Below are positions 35,354 through 45,400 of a stretch of 64,000 nt of DNA, in pieces. The notes under the pieces are model-generated. The model made no database searches and was not told the origin of the DNA. It saw only the letters and a program-made list of their open reading frames with translations. A program made the position numbers and the translations under genes. Origin of the DNA: Bacteroidetes bacterium UBA1935. GTDB taxonomy: Bacteria; Bacteroidota; Bacteroidia; Chitinophagales; Chitinophagaceae. Position 1 is the stretch's first letter; the number at the start of each line of letters is the position of its first letter. Location of the stretch: NCBI GenBank assembly GCA_002337045.1, contig DDFF01000007.1, positions 449,775 through 513,774 of the forward strand, written 5' to 3'.

Positions 35354-35713
35354 TTAAGCGTTAGCTGTTTCAGCTACTTTGTTGCGCTTTTTAGCATTGT
35401 AAGCCACAGCGTATTTGTCAAGACGGGTAATCATATGACGCATGATGCTTTCATCACGGTTCATCTGAATTTCCATTTTTGCATTTACGTCTGTTGCTGC
35501 TTTGTACTCAAGCACCCAATAAAGACCTGTTGTTTTTTTGCTGATCGGATAAGCAAGTGAACGAAGTCCCCATGCATCCTGGTGTACGATATCGCCACCA
35601 TTTTCTTTGATGAAGTCTGCAAACTTCTTCTGAGCTGCTTTGAATTCATCTTCAGCCAGAACCGGCGTAAAGATTACCATCAGCTCATAGCTTTGAAGGT
35701 TTTGTGTTGCCAT
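35354..35713 (-). CDS. rpsF: 30S ribosomal protein S6
   Basis: A 119-residue ferredoxin-fold protein. QSYELMVIFTPVLAEDEFKA opens it, VVHQD-like IVHQDAWGLRSLAYPI and YWVLEYKA follow, with NRDESIMRHMITRLDKYA near the end. It leads the S6-S18-L9 operon, with a good promoter upstream and a leader of about 95 nt. Confidence 0.98.
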   Translation of the reverse strand: MATQNLQSYELMVIFTPVLAEDEFKAAQKKFADFIKENGGDIVHQDAWGLRSLAYPISKKTTGLYWVLEYKAATDVNAKMEIQMNRDESIMRHMITRLDKYAVAYNAKKRNKVAETANA

Positions 35714-35813
35714 AAAAACTTTAAATAGTTAAAAAATAATCCCACTCATCCGGCAAACAACTTTTGGATATCTAGACCCGAGGGTTTTGACAGCCGGACA
35801 AAATTTGGGACTG

Positions 35814-35845
35814 CAAAGGTAAGGGGAAAAGCCTGAATTGACAAA
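35814..35845 (-). promoter_or_regulatory. promoter of the rpsF operon
   Basis: Read leftward: TTTG (35845-35842), a 20-nt gap and TACCTTTG (35821-35814), the best match in the window to the Bacteroidota housekeeping promoter. The leader of about 95 nt leaves room for an S6:S18-binding structure, which I could not confirm. Confidence 0.75.
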
Positions 35846-35960
35846 GAAAACCTAGGCTTTTTAATAATGTGTGCTAGTAAGTAGCCTGAAATATGACAAT
35901 TCCATTAGAAAAGCACAGATATAATGATTGTATTTTTATACAAGTACCAACGCAATATGT

Positions 35961-37913
35961 ATGAAACAGCTATATATCCTATTATTATGCAGTCTATTCG
36001 CCTTGCAGACATCTGCTCAAAACATATTATTTCAGGACAATTTTGAGAGTTATCAAAACTATGTATTCGGCAGCAAATGGGTAGCCAACCCGTCTTGGAG
36101 GCCAGGTGTAATGTATTTAGTTACCGGCTCTGCAGATACAGCTTGCCTCTGCAATGAAAATCATAATAACATAGCCAATTTGCGAGTTGCCGGGTTATCA
36201 GACTGTACACATTCAGATTTGCTGCCATTTAATTCTAATAAAAATCCAGACGAATGGCTAAAGACAGCTACTATTAATCTGAGTACCGTAACAAAAGCAT
36301 GGCTAAAGTATGACTCCTATTTTCGTCAAGGAAATTATAAGGGCGTATATGAAAGTGCATCGGTATTAATTTCTATTAACGGTGGTAATACATGGACATT
36401 AGTACAAAGTGTAGCCAAGAATAAAACTATGGGAGCCATGGAAACATATTATGTTGATTTGAGCGCATATACAGGCAATACAGATGTGCGAATAGGCTTC
36501 AGATTTATGGATAATAATGTACAAAATGGCGGTTGGGCCATAGACAATGTTTCTGTTTTTGAGCCTGCGAACAAGGACCTGAGCCTGATAAACATTAGTC
36601 CGGAAAACGAAAAATACGGTTATATCGCAGTAAACACGAGCTATCAACACGATTTTATTGTACAAAACATGGGGGTAGATACAGTTAAGTCATTTGTTGC
36701 GTGTTACCAACAAATGGGTAAAGGCTTATTTACAGATACCGTACAAAATGTTGCTATTGCCCCATTTGAAAAATATAGCTATAAACATCGCATTCCTGAT
36801 ACTGTATCTACTAACAACAGATACATAGTAAAAGCCTGGGTGAAACTGGACGGAGATATTATTACAAGAAATGATTCAACAACTGGCATTATTACTGGCG
36901 TACCTTTTCTACCCAAAAAAATAGTAGTTGTTGAAGAAGGTACCGGAACATGGCACTACCTGTCTCCTAAGGGGCATGTCCTGATGAAGGAGCTTGCAAC
37001 ACAAGATGTAAATGTATGCCAAATAGCAGTACATGATACGGATCCAATGTGTATTGAAGAATACAATGATTATCTATACTATCGCAGCCAGCTTTTCACC
37101 CCATACTTTCTTACAGACAGGCATATAGATACCCCCCCTGATAGTTTGATAGACATTGTAAAGAAGGAGGCGCAAAGCTTTGGTTATGCACAACTAATGG
37201 CAACAAGCCACATGGCAAACAATGTACTTAACATAGATGCTTCAGTAAAACCAGCTATAAATATGGTTGGGGAATACCGCCTGCAATTAGTATTGACTGA
37301 AAATAAAGTAACCGGAACAGGAAGCAAATGGGACCAAGTAAATGGCTATGCTAATAATGCCAAAGGAGTGATGGGTGGATATGAAAATAAACCAAACCCT
37401 GTATCTGGCACTGATATGCAATACAATTATGTAGCACGAAATATATCACCATCACCGGAAGGGGTGACAAATCTACCAAGCACACTTGCACAGAATCAAT
37501 CATACACAGTTCATTTTGAAACTGAACTGAAACCCGAATGGGGCAAAAACAATATGCGTGCTTACATATTGTTACTTCGTCAAAATGACACCACAATTCT
37601 TAATGCAGCAAGTGTACCGTTTGCACTATCAGTTAAGAATATCAATAATGAAGATAATATTGATGCATGGCTATACCCTAACCCAGCCGGCATGTATACC
37701 ATACTTGAATTCAACTTGCTATACAAGCAAAAGGCAAGTATATACATTACAGACATTAGTGGCAGGCTGATAACGCAAACAAACGCCAAAGAATATGAGG
37801 CTGGCGTGAACAAGGAAAACCTACAAATAAGCAACCTGCAGAATGGCATTTATTTTATAACCATTTCCACAGAAGAAGTGAAGCGAACAATGAAACTGCA
37901 GGTATTGCGCTAA
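35961..37913 (+). CDS. T9SS-secreted Omp28-like protein with lost CxxC
   Basis: 650 residues. A signal peptide (1-20, ending TSAQ) leads to a MAM-like/jelly-roll domain (about 21-205; DNFESYQ and GGWAIDNVSVFEP are typical), then a CARDB-like beta domain (about 210-315) and an Omp28-like thioredoxin domain beginning at about 320: KIVVVEEGTGTWHYLSPKG. Relatives usually have GTGTWCGWCPRG at this point, but here H332-Y-L-S335 replaces the CxxC. A beta-sandwich follows, and the end is a T9SS type A sorting domain (WLYPNPAG, last about 80 residues). A surface or released protein; redox activity is unlikely. The ATG at 35961 was chosen for its clean signal peptide. Confidence 0.85.
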   Translation: MKQLYILLLCSLFALQTSAQNILFQDNFESYQNYVFGSKWVANPSWRPGVMYLVTGSADTACLCNENHNNIANLRVAGLSDCTHSDLLPFNSNKNPDEWLKTATINLSTVTKAWLKYDSYFRQGNYKGVYESASVLISINGGNTWTLVQSVAKNKTMGAMETYYVDLSAYTGNTDVRIGFRFMDNNVQNGGWAIDNVSVFEPANKDLSLINISPENEKYGYIAVNTSYQHDFIVQNMGVDTVKSFVACYQQMGKGLFTDTVQNVAIAPFEKYSYKHRIPDTVSTNNRYIVKAWVKLDGDIITRNDSTTGIITGVPFLPKKIVVVEEGTGTWHYLSPKGHVLMKELATQDVNVCQIAVHDTDPMCIEEYNDYLYYRSQLFTPYFLTDRHIDTPPDSLIDIVKKEAQSFGYAQLMATSHMANNVLNIDASVKPAINMVGEYRLQLVLTENKVTGTGSKWDQVNGYANNAKGVMGGYENKPNPVSGTDMQYNYVARNISPSPEGVTNLPSTLAQNQSYTVHFETELKPEWGKNNMRAYILLLRQNDTTILNAASVPFALSVKNINNEDNIDAWLYPNPAGMYTILEFNLLYKQKASIYITDISGRLITQTNAKEYEAGVNKENLQISNLQNGIYFITISTEEVKRTMKLQVLR

Positions 37914-37955
37914 AGAGCAATTATTTATTTATCTTGATGTCCTTTCGCCCGCACT

Positions 37956-40403
37956 ATGTGGAAGGCATTTGTATGGTTACTTATATTGATACCCTTTGTA
38001 TCATCTGCTCAGAAAGCAGATAGTAGTCGTATATCCCGAGATACTGTAAAAATGAAGGACGTGGTGGTGAGTACCAAAGTCGCCGTGAAAATCAGCGGCG
38101 ATACCATCAGCTATAATGTAGATTCCCTTACAAAAAATCCCAACGCAACAGCCGAAGATGCATTGAAGAAAATACCCGGCGTAGAAATTACCCCTGAAGG
38201 TAAAATCATGGTGAATGGTAAAGAGATGACCAAAATCTTTATCAACGGTAAAATATATACCTCTGAAGATATCAGGACATTAACCCAAAACCTACCTGCG
38301 CAGATAATAGAGAAAATGCAACTGGCCGACTGGTACGATGAAGATGCACAGTTTACAGGCATCAAAAAAGGCAGCACAGAGAAAATGCTGAACCTGAAAA
38401 TCAAGAAAAACTATGAGCAAGGTATATATGGGCAGGCAATAGCGGGTGCAGGCACAAAGAATACTTATCAGGCGGGAACGTTTACCAACTATATGAGCCA
38501 TAATACACGCATCACTGCTATTGCAAAGATGAATAATACAGGCATGTCTGACGTAGGCATTACATCCAGCGGCAATGCTGATAATACCAAGACCTCGAAT
38601 CCAAGTGCTACGGGGATAACAAGACGTCGCCTCGCAGATATTACTTTCTCAAATGACGCACGAGGTGAACTAAAGCTGAACGGCTCTTATAATGCATGGT
38701 ATAATGGTAACAAACAAACCCAAAGTTCACTGAGGAATACCTACCTGCCGGGGGATAGCAGCCTCATACAACAACAGCAAAGAGGGGTTAGCAACAATTC
38801 ATTAAACCACAGATTAAGCATCCGCAGCGACTGGGCAATAGACTCTATGGAATCATTACAGAGTGATGCGGGGTTTTCATACAGAAAGAATGATGCTATT
38901 ACAAACAGTAACGATGGAACGTATTACAACAATACAGACAACCTGAGTTTCACACGTAAATCAGATGCGAGTTCTGCAGGTGAGGGATATGGATTAAATC
39001 TGAACAACAACTACAGACGAAAATTCTATAAGCCAAAGCGTACGTTGACTGCAAATGCAAGCATCAGATACAACAAAGACAATAACATAGGAGACAACTA
39101 CAACACCAACCAATACTACTACCCTGTTAGTACCAACAAAAACGATTTTGTTTCAGGAGAATACAAAACAGCTGTAAATGCCAGAGGTAATATTAGCTAT
39201 AACGAGCCTGTCACTAAATATTCAACCATGACACTAAGCTATAGCTATACATATAACAAAAACGAAAACGACAGAAATGTATCTACCATTCTGAATGGCG
39301 ACAGATTTACAGACAGCATACAAAGCAGGCTGAATAATAACTACAGCAATGAGCATGGCATAAGCCTTTCCTACTACTACAACAAAGAAGATAAATTCAG
39401 ATTTAGCCTACAAATGGATGCACAGCCATTTTCTCGTGGCATTTCCTTATCTGGATTCAATAATAATTATAATCTGAAACAAAATGGCGTAAACTACAGT
39501 CCGGGACTATATACACGCTACGATTTTTCCAAGACATCAAACATCAGCCTGCATTACAATGTGGCACTGAGAGTACCGGAGTTATCGCAACTGCAGGTAA
39601 TCCCGGACTATCGCGACAGTCTGAATATATATCTTGGCAATCCCAACCTTACAGGAGAGAAAAGGCATAATGTATACCTGTATACAATGCTTGCAGATAA
39701 AAATGCAAAGTCGAGCTTTAGTATAAATGTAAATGCGAATCTGGTACAAGACAAAGTAGTAAATGATATTACCATAACTGCAAGCAAACGTGTATCAAAA
39801 CCAGTGAATGCAAACGGCTACTATAGTACAGGCATTAGCATGAACTATAACAATAAAATAAATAAGCACATCAGTTATTCACTGGCAGCAAGCGGCAACC
39901 AAAGCAGCAACATAACGATAACTAATGGTGTGCAACAACTGATACCCAATACCACATGGGGATTGGCGGCAAGGGTATCTTTTAATAATATTGATTGGTA
40001 TGAAGGTGATATCACATACAACATAAGGAACAACCGATTGACAACTATATCAGGCATTTCAAACGACCTGCAGACACATACAATTGCAGCAACAGGCACA
40101 TTTATACTGCCGCTGCAATTCAGGATTATCTACTTCATTAATTACATACATAACGAAGGGCTTACCGCATCTTACAATCCAGACTTTATGCTCTTTAACG
40201 GCACGATTGAAAAATCTTTCAATAAACCCAAAGGTGTAACACTACGCGCACAAGGATTTGATGTTTTTAACAACTATCCTAACGTGCAGCGCACATTCGG
40301 AGACAACTATTACGAAGACCGTCAGGCAAACAGACTGGGCAGATTTTTCATCTTCTCATTAGTATATAAATTCACCTACTTCCCTTACAAAGACAAACAA
40401 TAG
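37956..40403 (+). CDS. outer-membrane beta-barrel protein (TonB-receptor-like, OMP_b-brl_3)
   Basis: 815 residues. A signal peptide (1-18, ending SSAQ) is followed by a plug-like domain (about 30-150) with VVVSTKVAVKISGDTISYNV, NPNATAEDALKKIPGVEI and VNGKEMTKIFINGK, and a large beta-barrel with many alternating Y/N/S strands to the end (LVYKFTYFPYKDK). This is the OMP_b-brl_3 group, related to TonB-dependent receptors but without the N-terminal peptidase-like domain. The ligand is unknown. It follows the T9SS cargo gene after 42 bp on the same strand and is probably co-transcribed. It ends 1 bp from a convergent gene. Confidence 0.85.
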   Translation: MWKAFVWLLILIPFVSSAQKADSSRISRDTVKMKDVVVSTKVAVKISGDTISYNVDSLTKNPNATAEDALKKIPGVEITPEGKIMVNGKEMTKIFINGKIYTSEDIRTLTQNLPAQIIEKMQLADWYDEDAQFTGIKKGSTEKMLNLKIKKNYEQGIYGQAIAGAGTKNTYQAGTFTNYMSHNTRITAIAKMNNTGMSDVGITSSGNADNTKTSNPSATGITRRRLADITFSNDARGELKLNGSYNAWYNGNKQTQSSLRNTYLPGDSSLIQQQQRGVSNNSLNHRLSIRSDWAIDSMESLQSDAGFSYRKNDAITNSNDGTYYNNTDNLSFTRKSDASSAGEGYGLNLNNNYRRKFYKPKRTLTANASIRYNKDNNIGDNYNTNQYYYPVSTNKNDFVSGEYKTAVNARGNISYNEPVTKYSTMTLSYSYTYNKNENDRNVSTILNGDRFTDSIQSRLNNNYSNEHGISLSYYYNKEDKFRFSLQMDAQPFSRGISLSGFNNNYNLKQNGVNYSPGLYTRYDFSKTSNISLHYNVALRVPELSQLQVIPDYRDSLNIYLGNPNLTGEKRHNVYLYTMLADKNAKSSFSINVNANLVQDKVVNDITITASKRVSKPVNANGYYSTGISMNYNNKINKHISYSLAASGNQSSNITITNGVQQLIPNTTWGLAARVSFNNIDWYEGDITYNIRNNRLTTISGISNDLQTHTIAATGTFILPLQFRIIYFINYIHNEGLTASYNPDFMLFNGTIEKSFNKPKGVTLRAQGFDVFNNYPNVQRTFGDNYYEDRQANRLGRFFIFSLVYKFTYFPYKDKQ

Positions 40404-40404
40404 T

Positions 40405-40926
40405 CTATTTAGCTCTCAGCTCCTTTAATAGTTTCTTGCTTCTTGCAATAAAGCCCGGGCTCGCTCCTTGCTCCAATTGATCTTCTATAATGGCAATGAG
40501 CTCCTGTTTGATATCAGGATAATATTTTGAAAGATTAGCAAGTACTGTCATAGAGAAAGCTCTTACAGCTATTGTTTCTTTAGGGTCGGCCAACATATCA
40601 AAGCATACATTCATAACATCGCCTTGTAATTCTTCAGGTATTTCCAGAAACTGAAGTATTCGTACCACATTTCGCTTTACAGCCACATGAACACCGGGTT
40701 CCTGCATTTTGGCTATCATTTGTGGTAGCCAGGGCTTGGCCAGTTCGTAGTGCTTTTCAGCAACCACGCTCAGTACCCATGCCGCACGTTGCGCCACCCT
40801 ATACTCGTCGTGCAGAAACAAATGTATAAATGAGGCAAACCTATCAGGCTTATTGCCAATCCATTTGGCAATTTTTTCGGCCTGTTCTCTAGAATGTTTA
40901 GCCAACAATTCTATCCTGATATCCAT
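40405..40926 (-). CDS. HEAT-repeat protein
   Basis: A 173-residue all-helical cytoplasmic protein with HEAT-like repeats: YRVAQRAAWVLSVVAEKHYE, HVAVKRNVVRILQFLEIPEE and IAVRAFSMTVLANLSKYYPD, each an antiparallel helix pair. Such proteins are scaffolds; a DNA-alkylation-repeat enzyme is longer. The start is either of two in-frame ATGs (40932 or 40926). It is divergent from tex (76 bp apart) and convergent with the barrel gene. Confidence 0.75.
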   Translation of the reverse strand: MDIRIELLAKHSREQAEKIAKWIGNKPDRFASFIHLFLHDEYRVAQRAAWVLSVVAEKHYELAKPWLPQMIAKMQEPGVHVAVKRNVVRILQFLEIPEELQGDVMNVCFDMLADPKETIAVRAFSMTVLANLSKYYPDIKQELIAIIEDQLEQGASPGFIARSKKLLKELRAK

Positions 40927-41002
40927 ATACAAATATTATGAAAGATTTTCTTTTTTGATTTCGAAACGGGCAATTACATTCGCAGCACAAGAAATTTATA
41001 CT

Positions 41003-43252
41003 ATGATAGCATTTGCCGGCGGTGTATCCGCAAAACTAAATATCAGCCTGCAACAGGTAACAGCCGTACTGGAATTACTGAATGAAGGCGCTACTATACC
41101 ATTCATTGCCCGCTACCGTAAAGATAAAACAGGCGCACTAGATGAAGTGCAAGTTCAAAACATACAAGACGAAGCAAAATTTCAACAAGAGTTTTCTGAT
41201 AGGAAAGCATTTATAGAAAAGACAATTACCGAACAGGGGAAGATGACTGAAGCCCTGCAAGATAAAATAAATGCAGCCGCAACACTGGCAGAGCTGGAAG
41301 ATATATATCTGCCATACAAACCTAAGCGCAAAACAAAAGCACAAACAGCACGCGAAAACGGTCTGGAGCCTTTGGCATTGTTATTATTAGAACAAGGTAA
41401 CTTAACACCATTGGAAGAAGCTGCTAAATACATAACAGAAAATGTAAAAACAGCAGATGATGCATTGCAAGGTGCAAGAGATATTATAGCAGAAACTATC
41501 AATGAAGACGCAACAGTACGTGCTAAGATGCGTAAGCTGTTTGAAGACAGCGCAACAGTACAAAGCAAAGTGTTGGCAGACAAAGAAACTGAAGGCATTA
41601 AGTATAAAGACTACTACGATTTTTCTGAGCCTGTAAGCAAAATACCATCGCACCGTATACTGGCTGTAATGCGTGGCTTTATGGAAGGTGTATTGCGTAT
41701 GAGCATTGCACCTGTTGAAGAAGATGCATTGACTATTATTGAAAAGATGTATGTAAAGTCGCACAACCCAGCAGGCGAACAGGTAACAAAAGCCGTGAAA
41801 GATGCATACAGGCGTTTGCTGCAACCAAGCCTTGAGAGCGAATTTCGCATGGCACTAAAAACAAAAGGCGATGAAGAAGCCATTACTGTCTTTGCGGAAA
41901 ACCTTCGTCAGTTATTACTCAGCTCTCCGTTAGGTGGTAAGCGCACACTGGCAATAGACCCCGGTTATCGTACAGGTTGTAAAGTAGTGTGCCTTGACGA
42001 TAAAGGCAGCCTGAAGAAAACAGACCTGATATATATACACGAACCAGGCAAACTGGCAAGTGCAGAACACACGATCCGTGCGCTGGTAAAACAATACGAT
42101 ATACAAAGCATAGCAGTTGGCGATGGTACTGCTGGCAGGGAAACAGAACAATTTATTAAGAAGCTGAATCTTGGTTTGCCTATCTTCCTAGTAAATGAAG
42201 ACGGCGCATCCATCTATTCGGCATCAGAAACTGCGCGTGAAGAATTCCCAGAACAAGACATCACAGTGCGTGGTGCAGTCAGCATTGGCCGCAGGTTGAT
42301 GGACCCGCTTGCAGAGCTGGTGAAGATAGACCCGAAAAGCATTGGTGTTGGTCAGTATCAGCATGATGTTAATCAGGTGCGCCTGAAAGAACGCCTTGAC
42401 CAGACTGTAGTAAGCTGTGTGAACCTTGTTGGCGTGAATCTGAATACTTCCAGTAAACATCTGTTAAGTTATGTGAGTGGCATTGGCCCATCGATAGCAG
42501 ACAACATTGTAAAATACCGTGACGAGATTGGCGGGTTTACGTCTCGCAAACAACTATTGAAAGTGCCTCGCCTTGGCAATAAAGCGTATGAACAGTGTGC
42601 GGGCTTTCTGCGTATTAAAGATGGTGAAAACCCACTTGATGCAAGTGCTGTACACCCGGAGGTCTATGAAGTAGTTGCAAGAATGGCAGCAGACATGGGA
42701 CTGGATGTAAAAACACTTATTGGTAATGAACAGATAGTAAAACAACTGGACACCAAGAAATACATATCTGAAACTATTGGTGAACATACCATCAAAGATA
42801 TACTGAACGAATTGAAAAAGCCGGGCCTTGACCCCCGTAGCGAAGCACAAACATTTGAGTTTGCTAATATCTACGGTATTGAAGACGTGCACGTGGGCAT
42901 GATAGTACCGGGTGTTGTAACAAACATTACACGCTTTGGTGCGTTTGTAGATATTGGCGTTAAGCAGGATGGTCTTGTACACGTTTCGGAAATATCGCAT
43001 ACCTATATAACGGACCCTAATGAGGCGCTGAAGCTGAACCAGAAGGTGAACGTGAAAGTATTGGAAGTTGATATGGCTCGCAAACGTATTGCGCTGTCTA
43101 TCAAGCAAACAATGGAAGCACCAGTAAGACAGCCAAGACCAAACAACAGCAACAATAATAACAGGAGAAACGAACAACCAAAAGAAAAAGACCTTGGCAA
43201 CATGAATATGGGGGATGCACTTAGCCTGCTTAAGAAAAAATTCGGCAAGTAG
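41003..43252 (+). CDS. tex: Tex family RNA-binding transcription accessory protein
   Basis: A 749-residue nucleic-acid-binding protein. In order: the N-terminal helical region (NEGATIPFIARYRKDKTGAL, about 28-47), a YqgF-like domain (about 320-450; LAIDPGYRTGCKVVCLD), helix-hairpin-helix repeats (about 480-560; LLSYVSGIGPSIADNIVKYR), a linker and an S1 domain (about 635-705; GMIVPGVVTNITRFGAFVDI). The tail is low-complexity N/R-rich, ending in DALSLLKKKFGK. Members associate with RNA polymerase and RNA. The ATG at 41003 gives the canonical start MIAFAGGVSAKL; the earlier frame overlaps the divergent HEAT gene. Confidence 0.95.
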   Translation: MIAFAGGVSAKLNISLQQVTAVLELLNEGATIPFIARYRKDKTGALDEVQVQNIQDEAKFQQEFSDRKAFIEKTITEQGKMTEALQDKINAAATLAELEDIYLPYKPKRKTKAQTARENGLEPLALLLLEQGNLTPLEEAAKYITENVKTADDALQGARDIIAETINEDATVRAKMRKLFEDSATVQSKVLADKETEGIKYKDYYDFSEPVSKIPSHRILAVMRGFMEGVLRMSIAPVEEDALTIIEKMYVKSHNPAGEQVTKAVKDAYRRLLQPSLESEFRMALKTKGDEEAITVFAENLRQLLLSSPLGGKRTLAIDPGYRTGCKVVCLDDKGSLKKTDLIYIHEPGKLASAEHTIRALVKQYDIQSIAVGDGTAGRETEQFIKKLNLGLPIFLVNEDGASIYSASETAREEFPEQDITVRGAVSIGRRLMDPLAELVKIDPKSIGVGQYQHDVNQVRLKERLDQTVVSCVNLVGVNLNTSSKHLLSYVSGIGPSIADNIVKYRDEIGGFTSRKQLLKVPRLGNKAYEQCAGFLRIKDGENPLDASAVHPEVYEVVARMAADMGLDVKTLIGNEQIVKQLDTKKYISETIGEHTIKDILNELKKPGLDPRSEAQTFEFANIYGIEDVHVGMIVPGVVTNITRFGAFVDIGVKQDGLVHVSEISHTYITDPNEALKLNQKVNVKVLEVDMARKRIALSIKQTMEAPVRQPRPNNSNNNNRRNEQPKEKDLGNMNMGDALSLLKKKFGK

Positions 43253-43302
43253 TGAACCAATAATAGTTGCAGTTCGTTTGTATTAGCACAATAAGAAGAT
43301 AA

Positions 43303-44079
43303 ATGAACAATCATATTGAACAATTCAAAAAAGACATAGCACCACTGCGCAATCAGTTGGTAAATCATCCGCTATATCCATCCATCAAATCGCTGAAGGA
43401 CATCCATTCTTTTATGGAGCATCACGTATATGCAGTGTGGGATTTTATGAGCCTGCTGAAATCGCTGCAACGCGGATTGACTTGTGTTGACACTCCTTGG
43501 TTGCCTGTTGGTAATGCAGATACCCGTTTCCTGATAAATGAAATCGTTGTGGGTGAAGAGAGTGATGTTGACGAACATGGTAATCGCACCAGCCACTTTG
43601 AATTGTACCTGCATGCAATGAAAAATGCGGAAGCAGATACAAGTACTATCAATAAATTGATAGCTGCATTGGTGAAAGGTAAATCTGTAAATGATTCTCT
43701 CACAGAAGCAAATGCACCACAGGCTGCAAAAACATTTGTAAACAATACGTTCAGTACCATCAATACAGGCAAGCTACACGTACAGGCAGCAGTATTTACA
43801 TTTGGCAGAGAAGACCTGATACCTGGTATGTTCATTAGTCTTGTAAAAGAATTGGAGCAATCATTCCCCGGTAAGCTGAATACTTTCAGGTATTATCTGG
43901 AGCGTCACATAGAAGTAGATGGCGACCACCACTCTCATCTTGCTTACGAAATGACAGCAGCACTTTGTGGCGATGATACTGCAAAATGGCAGGAATGCCT
44001 AACATCTGTAAAAGATGCGTTGACAGCACGCATTGCATTGTGGGATGCTATTCATAGCAAGATTGCTACAGATAACTAA
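43303..44079 (+). CDS. DUF3050 (heme-oxygenase-like fold) protein
   Basis: 258 residues. The family pattern is plain: LVNHPLYPSIKSLKDIHSFM, HHVYAVWDFMSLLKSLQR (about 40-57), NEIVVGEESDVDEHG, TFGREDLIPGMF, and YLERHIEVDGDHHSHLA (about 201-217). DUF3050 has the heme-oxygenase-like helical fold. The H/E/D residues in the last motif resemble the ligand sets of heme-oxygenase-like diiron oxidases, so an oxidase role is possible but not shown. No partner gene sits beside it; it overlaps the convergent acyltransferase-type gene by 14 bp at the 3' ends. Confidence 0.85.
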   Translation: MNNHIEQFKKDIAPLRNQLVNHPLYPSIKSLKDIHSFMEHHVYAVWDFMSLLKSLQRGLTCVDTPWLPVGNADTRFLINEIVVGEESDVDEHGNRTSHFELYLHAMKNAEADTSTINKLIAALVKGKSVNDSLTEANAPQAAKTFVNNTFSTINTGKLHVQAAVFTFGREDLIPGMFISLVKELEQSFPGKLNTFRYYLERHIEVDGDHHSHLAYEMTAALCGDDTAKWQECLTSVKDALTARIALWDAIHSKIATDN

Positions 44080-45232
44080 GCCACCATTTTTTTTGTGTTG
44101 CCTTAATATTGGCAAACCAGCGGCATGGCAAGTATAACAGGCTAACAGCAAGCAACCAAAAACAATATACCATCGGCAGCCCGAAACCCCAACCAGGTTT
44201 CGGGCTGAATATTTTTTCGCTATCTGTAAAATAGTGAATGGGCACTTTCATCATCATTGCAACCAATACAGCCATAGCGTGTATCAGGTATATATGCAGT
44301 ATGTAGTAGAACATAGGCACTTTACCATACACAGAGAAAATGTCTGTAAGTTTATTGTTAGCTTTTTCAAGCAACGGTAATACTGTAATTGCCGGGCCTA
44401 TCGTCATCAGTAAATACAACAACGATGGTGGATATTTTGAGCAATTAATAAACGACAACACAGTCCTCAACCAATGATCTTGCACCACCCATTTAGACGC
44501 ATCACCATATACGTTGGTGTAGCGTAGCACAACAAACAAAAAGATGGCGCCGAGACCAATGCGGTATAATATCTTGTCTCTCTTCTGTTGCTCCAATTGC
44601 ATGATAGCACCGAAGCAGTAGCCTGCAGCCATTACACCTATCCATGGCACCAATGGATATATTATCATCAACCCTGCATCATCCCCAAATGAGGTATAAC
44701 CAAATTCGTGTACTACTCGCCACAATAAGGCGTTATCACCAAACTGCTCTGCATGTATGCCATCAAGTGCATTGTGACCAAATATCATGGCAAAGCTTAC
44801 TGTCAGTATCAACCAGCGCGGCATGTGGACTAACGCCGCAAGACATATCATGCTCCAACCTATAGCCCATATTACCTGCCCAACAGGATGCAGTACATCC
44901 AGATTGAACATCCAACCAGTGCGCACAACTGTTACCTCCAGCAGCAATAACCAAAAACCACGTTTCAGTAAAAATATGGATGCTTCCTTTTTTGTTTTGC
45001 CTCTGCTTAGCGACAGAAACGCACTTGCACCAGAGAGGAATATGAATATCGGGGCACAGAAATGCGTTATCCACCTGGTGAAGAACATGGGTGTGCTTGC
45101 ATATTGCAAATCTGTGGGATTGTGAGAGAAATTGCTGAAATAATCGCGCGTATGATCCAGCGCCATTATTATCATAATGATGCCTCTCAATATATCTATA
45201 GATAGAATACGCTTATTGTTAACCTCTGACAT
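44066..45232 (-). CDS. DUF1624/heparan-alpha-glucosaminide N-acetyltransferase-like membrane protein
   Basis: 388 residues with about ten hydrophobic helices. The start RILSIDILRGIIMIIMALDH, followed by RDYFSNF and RWITHFCAPIFIFLSGASAF, matches the HGSNAT/DUF1624 group, in which a histidine (the DH in helix 1) relays an acetyl group across the membrane to a sugar. In bacteria the acceptor is probably an envelope glycan; unassigned here. It overlaps the DUF3050 gene end by 14 bp. Confidence 0.85.
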   Translation of the reverse strand: MSEVNNKRILSIDILRGIIMIIMALDHTRDYFSNFSHNPTDLQYASTPMFFTRWITHFCAPIFIFLSGASAFLSLSRGKTKKEASIFLLKRGFWLLLLEVTVVRTGWMFNLDVLHPVGQVIWAIGWSMICLAALVHMPRWLILTVSFAMIFGHNALDGIHAEQFGDNALLWRVVHEFGYTSFGDDAGLMIIYPLVPWIGVMAAGYCFGAIMQLEQQKRDKILYRIGLGAIFLFVVLRYTNVYGDASKWVVQDHWLRTVLSFINCSKYPPSLLYLLMTIGPAITVLPLLEKANNKLTDIFSVYGKVPMFYYILHIYLIHAMAVLVAMMMKVPIHYFTDSEKIFSPKPGWGFGLPMVYCFWLLAVSLLYLPCRWFANIKATQKKWWLSYL

Positions 45233-45400
45233 AAAAAATTAAACTTACGACAATAGTAATCTTCATAAAAACTCATTGTGTTTATATAACTTAAAGAAGA
45301 ATAACAACATGCAATAAATAATTTATATGTAGAAATTTTATAGCGAAATACTAGAGCATTAATAATAGTATTATTTTTACCATATAGACCATATAGACTT

